From Thuidium tamariscinum (Eukaryota; Streptophyta; Bryopsida; Hypnales; Thuidiaceae), in assembly GCA_947034885.2 (NCBI GenBank), contig OZ019759.1:5334501-5398500 (forward strand): DNA of 64,000 nt, given 5' to 3'. Below are positions 1-9,455 of the stretch, piece by piece. The notes beneath the pieces were generated by a model. It was not told the DNA's origin, searched no databases, and was given only the letters and a program-made list of their open reading frames with translations. How positions within the stretch are numbered: position 1 is the first letter of the stretch; each line of letters starts with the position of its first letter. The translations under genes and the position numbers were made by a program.

Positions 1-1132
1 ATGTTCTCCAACTCGCCCTACACCATGACATACGTTCGCCCCATTTCTGAAGATGCAGCGGAAGTAAACTCCCCTGCACCTGCAGACTTCAGCTTCGTGT
101 CTCCACTTGACATGCCGGAACAAAGGCAAGACAGGGGGCAATTTAGCGGCCAACAAGTTAGCAATGATGCAGGGGTGGAGGGCATCGATGAGTATGGAAC
201 AAATACGTTCCAAGTGCATTCGTGGATGGCCACTCCGGCTTTCTTACCTGATGTACCAATTCGGACTGAGGGTACTCAAGGCGACCCCATGGACACACAG
301 GGCGACCCAAGCGAATGTAGGCGTCATTCGGAGCCTCGGAATCAGCCTCAGGAGTCTCAGACCGTACTGCCTCCGTTTCAACCGGTGAACTTGGACGACG
401 AGTTTGACGACAACACGGAATTCGACCAATTCCTTCGTCAAGATAGAGTTCAGCGTCGAAGGAGAGGTTCGCGAAGTGTTCTCGACGAGGACGTGGAGAT
501 GCAGCCTCTGGAGCCAGAGGCAGCTCCACCGATGGAGGTGGAGAATGTGGTTGACACCAGGCCTCCAACGGTGGAGGCAGAACAAGGTAGGGGAGAAAAC
601 GCGGTTCAAATGGAGGACCCCATTCTGAACGCGGAGGAGGAGACCACAGAAGAAGTGGCAAGACCCCCGCCCGTGATCCACGAGCTGAGCAGTGACTCCT
701 CCGATGAGGAAGACCTCAACAAGCCCCACGAATCGGATGACGACGACGAAGACATGGATGCGCCTCCCAAGGTGAAGGAGATGAAGCCTCTTCTTGCACC
801 AGATGGCACAGTCGTCAAAGCGCGTGATGGCAAAGTCATCAAGATCGAGAAGGGGTACTGGAAGGAACAGGAGGACCTCAGGGCGAGGAGGGACGAGGCG
901 GCCCAGACGAAGAAAGCCCTGGCAGAAGCGAAGGCCCAGAGCGCTGCTTCGCAGCAGAAGATGGAGAAGTTGGAGGCAAGGCTGTCCCAAATTACGGCCA
1001 TTCTGGAGTCCCAGAATATGTTCTCCCAACTGGCTCCGTTCTCTCAACAGTCTGGTGCAAGTCAGGAGGCGCCAGCGGGTCCATCTGTCCTCCCGGCCCC
1101 AGTCAGGTCGCGCAGCAGGAGAGCCAGATCCC

Positions 1133-1153
1133 TTATCGTCGACTCGACGATAA
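1133..1153. promoter_or_regulatory. Copy-1 palindrome, site 1 (perfect, 10-bp arms)
   Basis: Half-site TTATCGTCGA, one spacer C, then its exact reverse complement. It lies in coding sequence and reads YRRLDD in the frame that matches copy 2, where the homologous palindrome (32721-32737) reads LRLED. Binding by the encoded protein is inference. Confidence 0.75.
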
Positions 1154-1313
1154 CGTGGACACCGTGGCCATTGCAGAGGTGCAAGCAGCGTCCTCCATTC
1201 CGCTCTCTGACCCACCCAGGCACGTCTCTCCGGATCCTGCAACGTTTGAGGTCGTCATCCCAGAGACGAAGGATCTCGCATCTCTGGACTCCGAAGTCCC
1301 TACTACGGAGGAG

Positions 1314-1332
1314 TATCGTCGACTCGACGATA
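1314..1332. promoter_or_regulatory. Copy-1 palindrome, site 2 (perfect, 9-bp arms)
   Basis: Half-site TATCGTCGA, spacer C, exact reverse complement. It is in the same reading frame as site 1 (YRRLDD), 181 bp downstream. Copy 2 keeps only the left half at the matching place (32899-32909). Confidence 0.75.
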
Positions 1333-1731
1333 GAACTGAGGCAGAGGCGGGTCCGTCGCGTGTGGTGGCACAGGGAAATGACAATATTGAAGTGCCACCA
1401 TGTGTGATGTCGGAACAGGATTTGGTGCAACCCGAGACAGAATCCCACAGACAGGAAGATCTCGTGGATTATGAGGATGACAAGATTGTGGGTGCTGGAG
1501 ACGAAGTGGCCGACGACGCGACTCAGGTACTCGATTCGAATCCCTACAAGTTTGATTGAGTCTGAACAACTTGAGGTCCTTTCTATCTAATCAAAGGGAA
1601 ATGGAAAATTGTAATTGTGTTGGACTCTCACTTCTGTTCATGATTCATGATAGGGTGGTGTCGCCTCATCTTGAATCCGTGGCGCTGACGGAGAACCCGT
1701 CTGTGGCCGAAGTTTCTATAGTACAGTGTAG

Positions 1732-1747
1732 CTTAGTCGCGACTAAG
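1732..1747. promoter_or_regulatory. Perfect 16-bp palindrome CTTAGTCGCGACTAAG
   Basis: Even-length palindrome without a spacer base, inside the copy-1 intron, 8 bp before a TCGACTCGA site. Its sequence differs from the other families but it keeps an inner TCG/CGA. It is flanked by TGTA-like bases on both sides. Confidence 0.5.
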
Positions 1748-1754
1748 TGTACAG

Positions 1755-1773
1755 TTTTGTCGACTCGACGAAA
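1755..1773. promoter_or_regulatory. Copy-1 palindrome, site 3 (intron, one mismatch)
   Basis: TTTTGTCGA, spacer C, TCGACGAAA: one mismatched pair in 9-bp arms. It has the copy-1 core with altered outer arms and lies in the intron before the FCP1-like exon. Confidence 0.55.
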
Positions 1774-2044
1774 AGAAAATTTTGTAGTATGTACTTTATA
1801 ACATGTGCAAATAAAGTATTCGGATGTTCTTAAAAATTCAAGTGTGGACTAGTCTAATTGTACATTTTCTTGATGCCCAGCTTCCAAAAAATGTTAGCGT
1901 GCACCGCCCGATCCCAATGAAAGCTTTTCCTAACGAGGGACACCAGTCGATAAGTGGATTTCAATGCAAGTCTCCACTTCCTGGCTCTCCCGATTCTGCA
2001 TTTCAACAGGTAACTCCATCTCATTGTTGTTTTGCTTTCGTCAG

Positions 2045-2872
2045 GTAGAGACGGAGGAGCGGAGAGAGGTCGTGCCGAGGAACATGCCACCGTTAGTCCC
2101 TCCACCGCGAGGAAAATGGCTGAACATTGTCTTGGACTTGAACGGGGTGCTCTGCCAAAGCATGCAGAAGTGCTACGGGGACAAACTGAAGTCCCACAAC
2201 GTCGAAGACAATGTTCTGTGCCATAGGAACCCGACCAGCATCGGGTCCAAGTTCGTGTTCGCCCGGCAGAATGTCGGTGAGTTCTTGCGGCAGCTGTGGG
2301 AGATCGCGGACAGGGTGGTCGTGTGGACCACCATGCTCAAGAAGAATGCCGAACCCATCGCGGCGCACTTGTTCCATGGTTGCAAGGCCCCCTACGATAT
2401 ACTAGGGCAGGAGCAGTGCACCAAGATAGAAACGGCTCCGGGAAAATTCTTTCACCATGGGGGGAAAAAACTCTTCATGAAAGTCTTGGAGGACAGCCTC
2501 TTCCCCATCAACGATGGGAACAGGCCGTTCTACATGCACGAAACCATTCTCATTGACAATACTCCCGCGAAGGGTATCTGCAATGCGAATGGCAACTCCA
2601 TTTTCCTAGAGTCTTGGAGTCACGCCAAGCGTAGGGACGACGTGCTCATGGGAGAGCTCCTCCCATGGTTGCGGCGTCTGCATGAGCATTGCCCTGAAGG
2701 CGAACTCATGGAGTACGTGGAGGACAACCGGATCGGCTTAGAGCCGCTCAATCACGATAACCCGTACTTCAAAGAAGTGGTCAAGGGCATGAAAGAGTCC
2801 GCGAAGGTCATGGGGGCGCGCTACGCCGTTTGCACCGGGAAAATCATTTGTCCACGAAATCGTAAAAAATAG
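2045..2872 (+). CDS. Copy 1: FCP1/TIM50-like HAD domain exon
   Basis: The exon opens after a 3' splice site and encodes an NLI-interacting-factor / FCP1-homology HAD domain. HAD motif I is at residues about 29-35 as LDLNGVL, near residue 95 is VVWTTM like the FCP1 motif II region, and near residue 172 is ILIDNTPAKG, the conserved DNSP-type motif of FCP/SCP/TIM50 proteins. A Trp/Leu-rich end follows (PWLRRL). Active members have DxDx(T/V) in motif I. Here the second Asp is Asn (DLNG), which should weaken or abolish phosphatase chemistry; plant HAD proteins with DLNG are known to me, so this may be a binding module. The frame stays open to TAG at 2870, but a weak donor AAG/GTCATG at 2806 would join in phase 0 to the tail exon at 3119. 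Homologous exons are at 33905 and 63660. Confidence 0.7.
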   Translation, partial: VETEERREVVPRNMPPLVPPPRGKWLNIVLDLNGVLCQSMQKCYGDKLKSHNVEDNVLCHRNPTSIGSKFVFARQNVGEFLRQLWEIADRVVVWTTMLKKNAEPIAAHLFHGCKAPYDILGQEQCTKIETAPGKFFHHGGKKLFMKVLEDSLFPINDGNRPFYMHETILIDNTPAKGICNANGNSIFLESWSHAKRRDDVLMGELLPWLRRLHEHCPEGELMEYVEDNRIGLEPLNHDNPYFKEVVKGMKESAKVMGARYAVCTGKIICPRNRKK

Positions 2873-3118
2873 GCGTGGCATAGGGCTCCAGTGACAAATT
2901 GTAGGACTGCGTGTTGTGTGAAACTTGTGTACCATACATTATTTTGTAAATACTATTTTCCATTTCGGCTCATAACTTCTCTAAGTCTTTGTTTGTTTTC
3001 TTAGAGCAAGGATTCTTGTTGTCTGCCTTGCACTTCCGAAAATTGTATTCGTTGCATGTCTGCTTCTACAGTCTGCGTGTGCATTTCTCTGCGTGAAAAT
3101 GTCTTCTTCTTGCACCAG

Positions 3119-3715
3119 GTAGACTTACAGGATCCCTCTCGCAAGCCGACGAAAAAACAGCAACTCGCGAGGAGTCTGCTTTCGGGGTCCGAGAAACCCC
3201 GTTCCGATGGGGGGGACTCTTGTGGAGGGAGTGGATGGTCGGCTCCCTCATCCAAACCGTATTTGCTGCGGTCCGCCGCGGACGCGGCCTCCGCGGCTAT
3301 AGACTTCTCCAAGGGAGATGTCGAGGACGGCGTCGTCAACAGCCCGCCAAGCCGCGGATGGTCCAAGTCGCGCACTTGCTCTCCGTCTCCACTGAAGCTG
3401 ACATCGTCGACTCGAGGGGGGTCCATCTCTCCCACTTCGCGCGCGCAAGGTGGGACCAGCAGGAAGCTGGAGCTACTCGACGGGGATGAAGGCACTCATC
3501 CTCGGGTCGACGATGTCGTGGCAGGCGCGTCGGATGCGCTACGTCTCCAGGTCGCTGCTCCGACCTTTTCGGCCTCCGTTGCGGACCACCGTCAGATCCC
3601 CCATGATCCAATGCTTACTCCTCGCCCTTTACCTCGACTCGAAGATAATCGACCGCGACGTGCCATGTCCGCGGGGGCTCGTCGGCTGCCCTCGTCGGAC
3701 AGCCTCTTTCGTTAG
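3119..3715 (+). CDS. Copy 1: conserved Ser/Arg-rich tail exon
   Basis: The exon opens after CACCAG/GTAGAC. It shares with copy 2 (to 35531) the block RSAADAASAAIDFSKGDVED and then GVVNSPPS, a Ser/Pro/Arg-rich stretch and the closing SSDSLF / ASESLF just before the stop. The middle part diverges strongly between copies. I do not recognise a domain. Low-complexity Ser-Pro content suggests a disordered, possibly phosphorylated tail. Palindrome-like sequences at 3403-3415, 3497-3515 and 3628-3648 lie within it. Confidence 0.6.
   Translation, partial: VDLQDPSRKPTKKQQLARSLLSGSEKPRSDGGDSCGGSGWSAPSSKPYLLRSAADAASAAIDFSKGDVEDGVVNSPPSRGWSKSRTCSPSPLKLTSSTRGGSISPTSRAQGGTSRKLELLDGDEGTHPRVDDVVAGASDALRLQVAAPTFSASVADHRQIPHDPMLTPRPLPRLEDNRPRRAMSAGARRLPSSDSLFR
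3403..3415. promoter_or_regulatory. Copy-1-type left half-site with core
   Basis: ATCGTCGACTCGA: left arm and core of the copy-1 palindrome, right arm lost. Copy 2 has a related but more decayed sequence at the same codons (35222-35236). Confidence 0.35.
3497..3515. promoter_or_regulatory. Decayed copy-1-type palindrome
   Basis: CATCCTCGG, spacer G, TCGACGATG: 7 of 9 arm positions pair and the right half fits the copy-1 half-site. It lies in coding sequence where both copies have PR(V/C)DD. Confidence 0.35.
3628..3648. promoter_or_regulatory. Mixed palindrome: copy-2-type right arm in copy 1
   Basis: TTTACCTCGA, spacer C, TCGAAGATAA. The right half is the copy-2 half-site exactly; the left half matches at 7 of 10 positions. 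It reads RLED, as the copy-2 linker palindrome does. Confidence 0.4.
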
Positions 3716-3742
3716 AGGGTTCTCAGAGATCATCAGCACTCG

Positions 3743-4003
3743 ATGAGCTCAAAATCTGTTGGACACCTTGACATGTACAAAGACAATGTAATTATATCAA
3801 AATTGAAACCGCCCATTGGAGGATCAAAATCACTTTCTGCTTCGGATCATGCCACAAGCAAGAGCACACAAAAGCGGAAGCATAATATTTCGAGCAACGT
3901 GAAGTCCTGGGATAACCAGGACGGTAAGAGTGGGCCTCCGTATCCTTCTCGACGCGAGGATATCTTGAGAGCACTCGCGAAAAGCTCAAGTCATGGAAAA
4001 TAG
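3743..4003 (+). other. Conserved downstream segment with YPSRREDI (copy 1)
   Basis: An 86-codon open stretch after the SSDSLF stop. Its end (PPYPSRREDILRALAK) matches a 41-codon ORF at the same relative place in copy 2 (35716-35841, PLYPSRREDIFCALTK). Conservation of protein sequence past the stop suggests an alternative last exon or a read-through/short downstream ORF. No known domain. Confidence 0.45.
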
Positions 4004-4546
4004 CAAATGAGGAAAGGGACATGGTACATTTTTCGAAGCCCTCGAAGCTTCTGAGTTCTCATTACTATAAATAGAAAGGCCATATATAGAACTCATACAC
4101 TCAAAGTAGTAAAGAGTCACATGTATAGTGAGGCTCTTCGTTTGTTCATTTTTGAAGATAGAATAAATGCAGACCGCACCTTGTGTATTGAGGCTTCATC
4201 TCATTCTCTATATTGTAAAAAGATGGCCCTTGTTTCCGACTAAGTTATTGGCTGTTCTGTTGTGCCTTCTTCATGTAAACTTTCACTTGTTCACCCTAAA
4301 TCCTTCAACACTCCAATTAATCTTGAATGCTTGATTATTATCGTAGAATTCAACAACTCTTCCATCAATGGAGCTTTTGCGCCCTATTTCAAAAGTCTCA
4401 TAATGGTCATTTTGTCTCAATACAATGAATAAGGCCTTAGACCCTATAAGAGAGAAATTGTAGTAAGACCCATAATGCAATAAATAAACATTCACAAATG
4501 AAAACTCTTTACACATCCCCTAAACGCTAAAATTCTTCAAACTATA
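4004..4546. other. Non-coding interval, nothing recognised
   Basis: AT-rich sequence between the copy-1 tail and the broken MULE-like gene. No convincing coding or structured feature. Confidence 0.4.
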
Positions 4547-5148
4547 TCAAGCTCTAAAGGCCAACCTTGGCTTTGAACAAAAGCTCAATGCTTCCTGTTC
4601 AAGTGTAGTGCATCCCCATTGGGGATATCGAAAGTGCCAAAAGGCAAGCCACAACTCCAATTCATGCAACGCATCCTCTGAGGCTACACCAGATGACAGC
4701 CACCAAGATCGAATGGCCAAGTATCGTGTTTCAGCTTCCTCCATTGTCTTGGACTCTCTGTATTGTTGGCATAGACGAGTATTGTCACAGTCCGAAAATA
4801 TCATGTAAGTAAAATACAGAGATAGTTTATAGAATAGTTCAAATTTTCGAAATTTTTAGGTTTTAGATATGGGAAAGAAGACATTTAGAGTCTTTCACAT
4901 CCCAAGATCCGTCCAATCGGATTGACCAAGGGTAGTTTCCGGGTCGGATGCCCTTAGTGTCCGGAACGGATCCATCCGAAAGATGAAGCGGATCCTAGGC
5001 GGATAAGGTGCGATCCGGATCAAATCCGAACTAGTTCCGGATGGACGGCACCTACAAGTCTACGCCGCCGACCTACGGAAACTAGCGTAACGGCTCGGGA
5101 ACGTCGCGCCGTTCCAATGAGAACAGGGAATGTAGGGTACCAACTGGT

Positions 5149-5156
5149 ATATAAAC
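5149..5156 (+). promoter_or_regulatory. TATA-like box of element C
   Basis: TATATAAA about 180 bp before the ATG of the gag-like frame at 5329; consistent with an element promoter. Spacing only. Confidence 0.35.
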
Positions 5157-5328
5157 CACTCCGCCCCACTTCATTTTCCCTTTTCGATTTGGCAAATCGA
5201 GGTACGTTTGTGTGCAGGTTTTGGAGTGCGTATAGAGAGAGAAAGAGTGGTGAGCAGTAGAGATCGGTTCTGGGTTTAGTTCAGGGTCGGTGCCGACTGC
5301 ACCGACAGGTTCCGACTCGGGCGGAGAG

Positions 5329-7230
5329 ATGGCGAGCTCCTCCAATCCGAAACGGATGGTGGTGACTGCCAAGGCGATTTTGCCACTCATCCCTTCCGAT
5401 CCGCAGCATCAGAAGGAGCTAGAGGATGATTTAGTCTTCCTAGGGTGTGAGGGTCTGATCCAGCGCCCATGGAGAGTAAAGAGTGACGGGATGGTGCAGA
5501 AACTCCTCATGGGAGTTCCGAATCAGTACTAGCTCACAGTAAGGGGTAGACCGGGTTCCTGGTCACCGGAAGTCTGGGTGGAAGTTTATGGGTTTGATAA
5601 AACCAGATTAGGTATGGCTCCCCGGACGGACAAGTTTGGCGTCTCAAGGTTCCGAAATCCGCTCCACCCGAAGGACGGATATTCGGTTCCGGATTGCACG
5701 AATGACCGGCATAGGCGGATGTTGGAATTCCTGATTCCCATCCTCTATCCGGAAAAGCCTACCCGTGTCACCGTGATAGTAGCAAACACCATTTTCGGAT
5801 GTTTTGAGAAGCGGATAGTCAACTAGAGCCTAGTCCTCTAGTATATAGTCAATCGGCTAGCCAAACATGTTGGGCAGGACAAGACCAGCCCTATCACCAC
5901 CTACTTGTTTCATCTGTACCATCACAATGACGTACTGAGCGGACCGGAAATCCTCTCCTATGAGACCGGAGTTCAGATCCTGAAGTACGGCTTGACTGGA
6001 GAGTTGGACAAGGATTTGGAGGATCTGGAGGACGAACAAATGGATGAAGAGCCTTAGGAGCAGAAGCCGGCCAGCCAACCGGAACGGAAAGCGAAACGAA
6101 AGAAAGCAACGACGCCGGATAAGAAGGGAAATCCAGACCCGGATCCACCTAGATCGACTCCAGGTACGAAGAAGAAGGATCACTTCAACATCATCATCCG
6201 ACATGCCATGATGGCGTATGCGGACAGCCTCAGTCATCAGGGAATCCTCAAGTAGATCTCCGTCAAGTTGGGCGGAGTGAAGATTGAGGACATTCCGGAA
6301 GCCCTAGACCATCTTCTGACTCAGGAGGTGTTACGGAAGAAGGACAAGGAGATCCGGAAGTGGGAGGACAAAGCCCGGATCCAGATGGATCGAGTCCGGC
6401 AGGCGGAAGAGGAGCGAAACGGGCTACAAAGCACAGTGAACTGGCTGGAAAGCGACCTTAGTGTTGCCAACGGCAAGGTGAGCGAGGCTACCACCCTGGT
6501 CCACAACCTACAAGGGTTGGTGGCCCAACTAGCGGAAGCAGTGGTGAGGGCCCAACTATTTTGTGCCCGGTTGATGAAAGAGGGGCACATCACCGAATCA
6601 AAGCTCCTCACCATCTTGGTGTATTACCAGGCCAAGATAGAGGGGGTGCTGAAGGAGATGAGGGCCTTGGTTAGGTCCTTCAATCCGGAAATAGGAGAGG
6701 GTCTTCCGAACCTGCTCAACCAATAGGTTTACACTCACTTCAGCCCCGGAGCACAAGGACAAATGTCAACGGATCGGAAACTCCTAGGTGACACGCCCGT
6801 CATGAAGACTCTCGGCGAACTCGGATCGGATTCGAAGACGGCCGGATCGTCAACAACCTCGACGGGTCCGCCCGAGAAGAAGACGGCGCCCTGACTTGAC
6901 CTAGAGATTCGGATGAAGGCCCTACCAAATCCGGCCAGGGAGAATCCGGCGAGGGAGGATCCGGACAAGTTCGCCCACATGAAGGAATCGGACAAGGTTC
7001 CGCACAACACACCGATCATCCTGGATGACTCGGACAAGGAAGACAATCCGCCCACCATCTTCCGCAGCAAAATTGGGGAGCCGAGTGGATTCCAGGGAAT
7101 AGAGCAGTCGGAAAGCTCAGAGGCGGAGTCGGCAGACCCGTTCCGCCACCAAGAAGACTCCACCCGCCAAGGCAGCGACGCGGAGGAGTTCAATTCCGCC
7201 CGTGGGTACTACATCGAAGCGGGCGCGTAA
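5329..7230 (+). pseudogene. Gag-like protein of element C, several stops
   Basis: One frame with repeated stops (for example 5530, 5824, 6056). Its start aligns with the intact protein of element A: DPQHQKELEDDL for DAQDKLELEEDL, LGCEGLIQRPW for MGCEGFMARPW, and the block RHRRMLEF ... VTVIVANTIFG for RHRRLLQF ... ITVTIANTIFG. A coiled-coil rich middle (about 6268-6726) and an acidic tail follow. The N-terminal domain resembles the plant gag-like 'putative plant transposon protein' domain. Inactive copy. Confidence 0.6.
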
Positions 7231-9455
7231 ATAGGACAGAGGAGAGTAGTTAGATAGTTTTTGAGATATTGAACGGAAGTTTCCGGAACGGACTTCCCGG
7301 ATGTGGGCCCCGATCTGAAACTTTAGGAGCAATTGGCCGGACCTTTCCGGATAATCCGGTTGGGCTCCGATTGGTTGTTTCGGATTTTCTTTTGCCTTGT
7401 TGGCATTTCGTTTCTGTTTTTAGGCTTTGACTTTCGTTTTGATTTGGGCTTTTAAGGGGCAGGCAAGTTAGTTGGCCTGTCATTCCGTCCTAGTGCATAT
7501 TCATGTATTTCATTCTTTTCTTTAATCTAAGTCGGCAGGTGGACATTCCAGCTCTGAACTTTGTGTTTGGTTTTCTCTTGGTGTGTTTGTTTGGGGTGTT
7601 GAGAGATAAGAAGGACGGGTGAGGAGGAATCCGGATTCTTAGGCAACTGAGATTTGAACTAAGTGACCAACTTCCGAGAGCTAGGGTCTTGATTCATGAG
7701 TTTGAACGCAGAGCCTTTAATTTGCCGGAACGGTGATCCGATGTGAGTCCAGGAGTGACGCGGAGGAGGTTCCGAAACCATAGGGGTGGATCCGTGCGGA
7801 GTTAAGCAGCTGCCATAAGAAAGTTTCCGCCCATCGGAAGGTCTACTAACCACTAAGTCGATCCGCGGAACTAGGGAAGTACATCCTTTTGGGCTTGGAT
7901 GTCTTTAGATCTGATGTTGTAGTAAGGGTAAGTGAAGTAGTCTTGAGTGACCTGCTAATCGGATTGGCTCAGATCCATTCGGAAAGTTGTGAGGATCCGG
8001 ATCTGCCCCTACTACAAAACCGGATATATTTGGGTGTCTTTGTGTGTTTTGTGTATTTTGTTTGAGGGAAGAGAGTGTGAGGTTTATGAGTGGTAAGTCC
8101 CTACCCCTCTAAAGATCAAGAGAAGACCCCTTGAGGGTAAAACATGGGTATCTAAAACCGAAAATCGAAGTGACGGAACCGGAATCTGGATTGGGACGGA
8201 TCCGGATGGAAGTGAAATCCGGATCCGGGAAAGGGATCCGAAAATATTTGGGACACGGATCCGGAGAGAGGTGACAGATCCGGAAGAGGAATCCGGGAAC
8301 CAAGTGGTATTCTGGATTGGGAGTAGTAACTTGGATGTTTTTGAGTTGGGAAACCTAGAAACCGGAAAACGCAACTATTAGTAACGTCTGGAATCTCCTG
8401 GGACGATATTCCGTGTCATATTATCACGTTTGGGTGTGATAAAGGTGCTTTCTGCTAGACTGCGCATACGACAAGTATGTTGGTGCTGCAAATCTGATTT
8501 AATGAGTTTTGTGTATGTCGATGCATTGAAGTACTCCAATGCAAAAGACATGTACATTCATGATTTACCATCTCAGTCTTGGAGTTTCCTGAGCCGTATA
8601 TGATACAAACGGCATTCCAATTGGCTTGAGCACTATCAGCCATAAAGCCCTTAAAGTTTGGACTTTCCACGCCATTGCGTTTCATGACATCGTTTAATAA
8701 CCTCCACATAATGCACTGCACTTCTGTGTCTTCAGATTGCATATCACAAACCACAATTGTCATGACCTTTCTGCATCCTGTGTCATACATGTGGCAAGCC
8801 ATCGTTTTCCAATTCTGAACGCGCTTCACGTGGTCAAACATAAGCCACGCATTCTCCAAATCTCCTCCGGGTTGCATGCGCTTCACAAGACCCACTCCAC
8901 TACCAGGCCCTTCTACCAACATCTTAAACAAATATACTTTATCCTTCCCTTGCCCAGGAAAAACACTATCATGAATATATTCAAACTTTAGATTTCGTTT
9001 CATATTCATAATGCTATCTATCATCCCACCCTTTCCAGTGCTACGAAATGAAGAAATAGTATTCCGGATGTTCGGGGAACTTAGTTTTTGAAACTTGTCC
9101 ATTACATCCTCTAGTATCTTCCCTTGCAGCATTTGTTTTGGCCCATCCTCGTTATGTATCAAATGGTTTTCTAAAAACTGCTTACTAGTTGCTAGTGCAA
9201 TGGACGAGTTAGTGGCAGTTGGGGTTTTTGAGACCTCGCCAGCAATTAGCTCTGTGATAGTGTCTAAGGACTCTCTATATATTTCAAATGCTACAAGATG
9301 CAAGTGGTTCCCTAAATGTATGCATGCCCTTGTTAAGGCATTAGTATCACTAAAAGCATAATATATTCTAGCATCACATGCACTAATGCAATGTGGTGGA
9401 ATCTTACAAATCTTACAAAGTGTGAGTGCTTCTAACTCCACCCTTGAGCTAAAAG

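Larger units (their letters stand above)
1..1526 (+). pseudogene. Copy 1 of the ParB/MTase-like/FCP1-like gene: acidic linker and coiled-coil exon (5' part outside the window)
   Basis: This exon aligns with the second half of exon 3 of copy 2 (31690-33369). Shared blocks are FSNSPY / FANSPY, the block GIDE(Y/F)GTNTFQ followed by WMATP, an acidic stretch with HESDDD / RESDDD, then PPK and EKG(Y/W)W/K. A charged, Ala/Lys/Glu-rich predicted coiled coil follows at about codons 285-340. The window therefore starts inside the gene and the ParB and methyltransferase-like parts lie upstream of base 1. Frame 1 is used to about base 1060. The homologous continuation lies in frame 3 from about 1085, so a frameshift, or an intron too short to be convincing (about 53 bp), separates them. 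Frame 3 encodes YRRLDD twice, from two palindromes at 1133 and 1314. The exon ends at CAG/GTACTC (1526/1527) in phase 0, the same place and phase as copies 2 and 3. No function is assigned to the linker. Confidence 0.7.
1527..2044 (+). other. Intron between linker and FCP1-like exons of copy 1
   Basis: Donor CAG/GTACTC and acceptor TCGTCAG/GTAGAG join two exons in phase 0. The same intron is at 33370-33904 in copy 2 and 63495-63659 in copy 3. The core TCGATTCGA occurs at 1531-1539, right after the donor. Two further palindromes are inside, at 1732 and 1755. Confidence 0.7.
4783..8473 (+). mobile_element. Gag-only element C, TG...CA ends, 5-bp TSD
   Basis: Begins TGTCACAG and ends ACGACA. The flanking AGTAT is duplicated (4778-4782 and 8474-8478), and the split transposase reading frame resumes exactly across it. 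I see no long terminal repeats. A TATA-like TATATAAA lies at 5149-5156, ahead of the gag-like frame. The DNA is very rich in CCGG/TCCGGA. The last 120 bases (about 8350-8473) are shared with the end of element B (28188-28311). Confidence 0.7.

Noticed and set aside
1050..1105. Short intron in copy 1 between frames 1 and 3
   Set aside because: Candidate GT-AG span is only about 53 bp, below the usual plant minimum; a frameshift is as likely. Left open.
244..1242. Antisense ORFs over copy 1
   Set aside because: Shadow frames of the acidic, GA-rich coding strand; no homology to the other copies.
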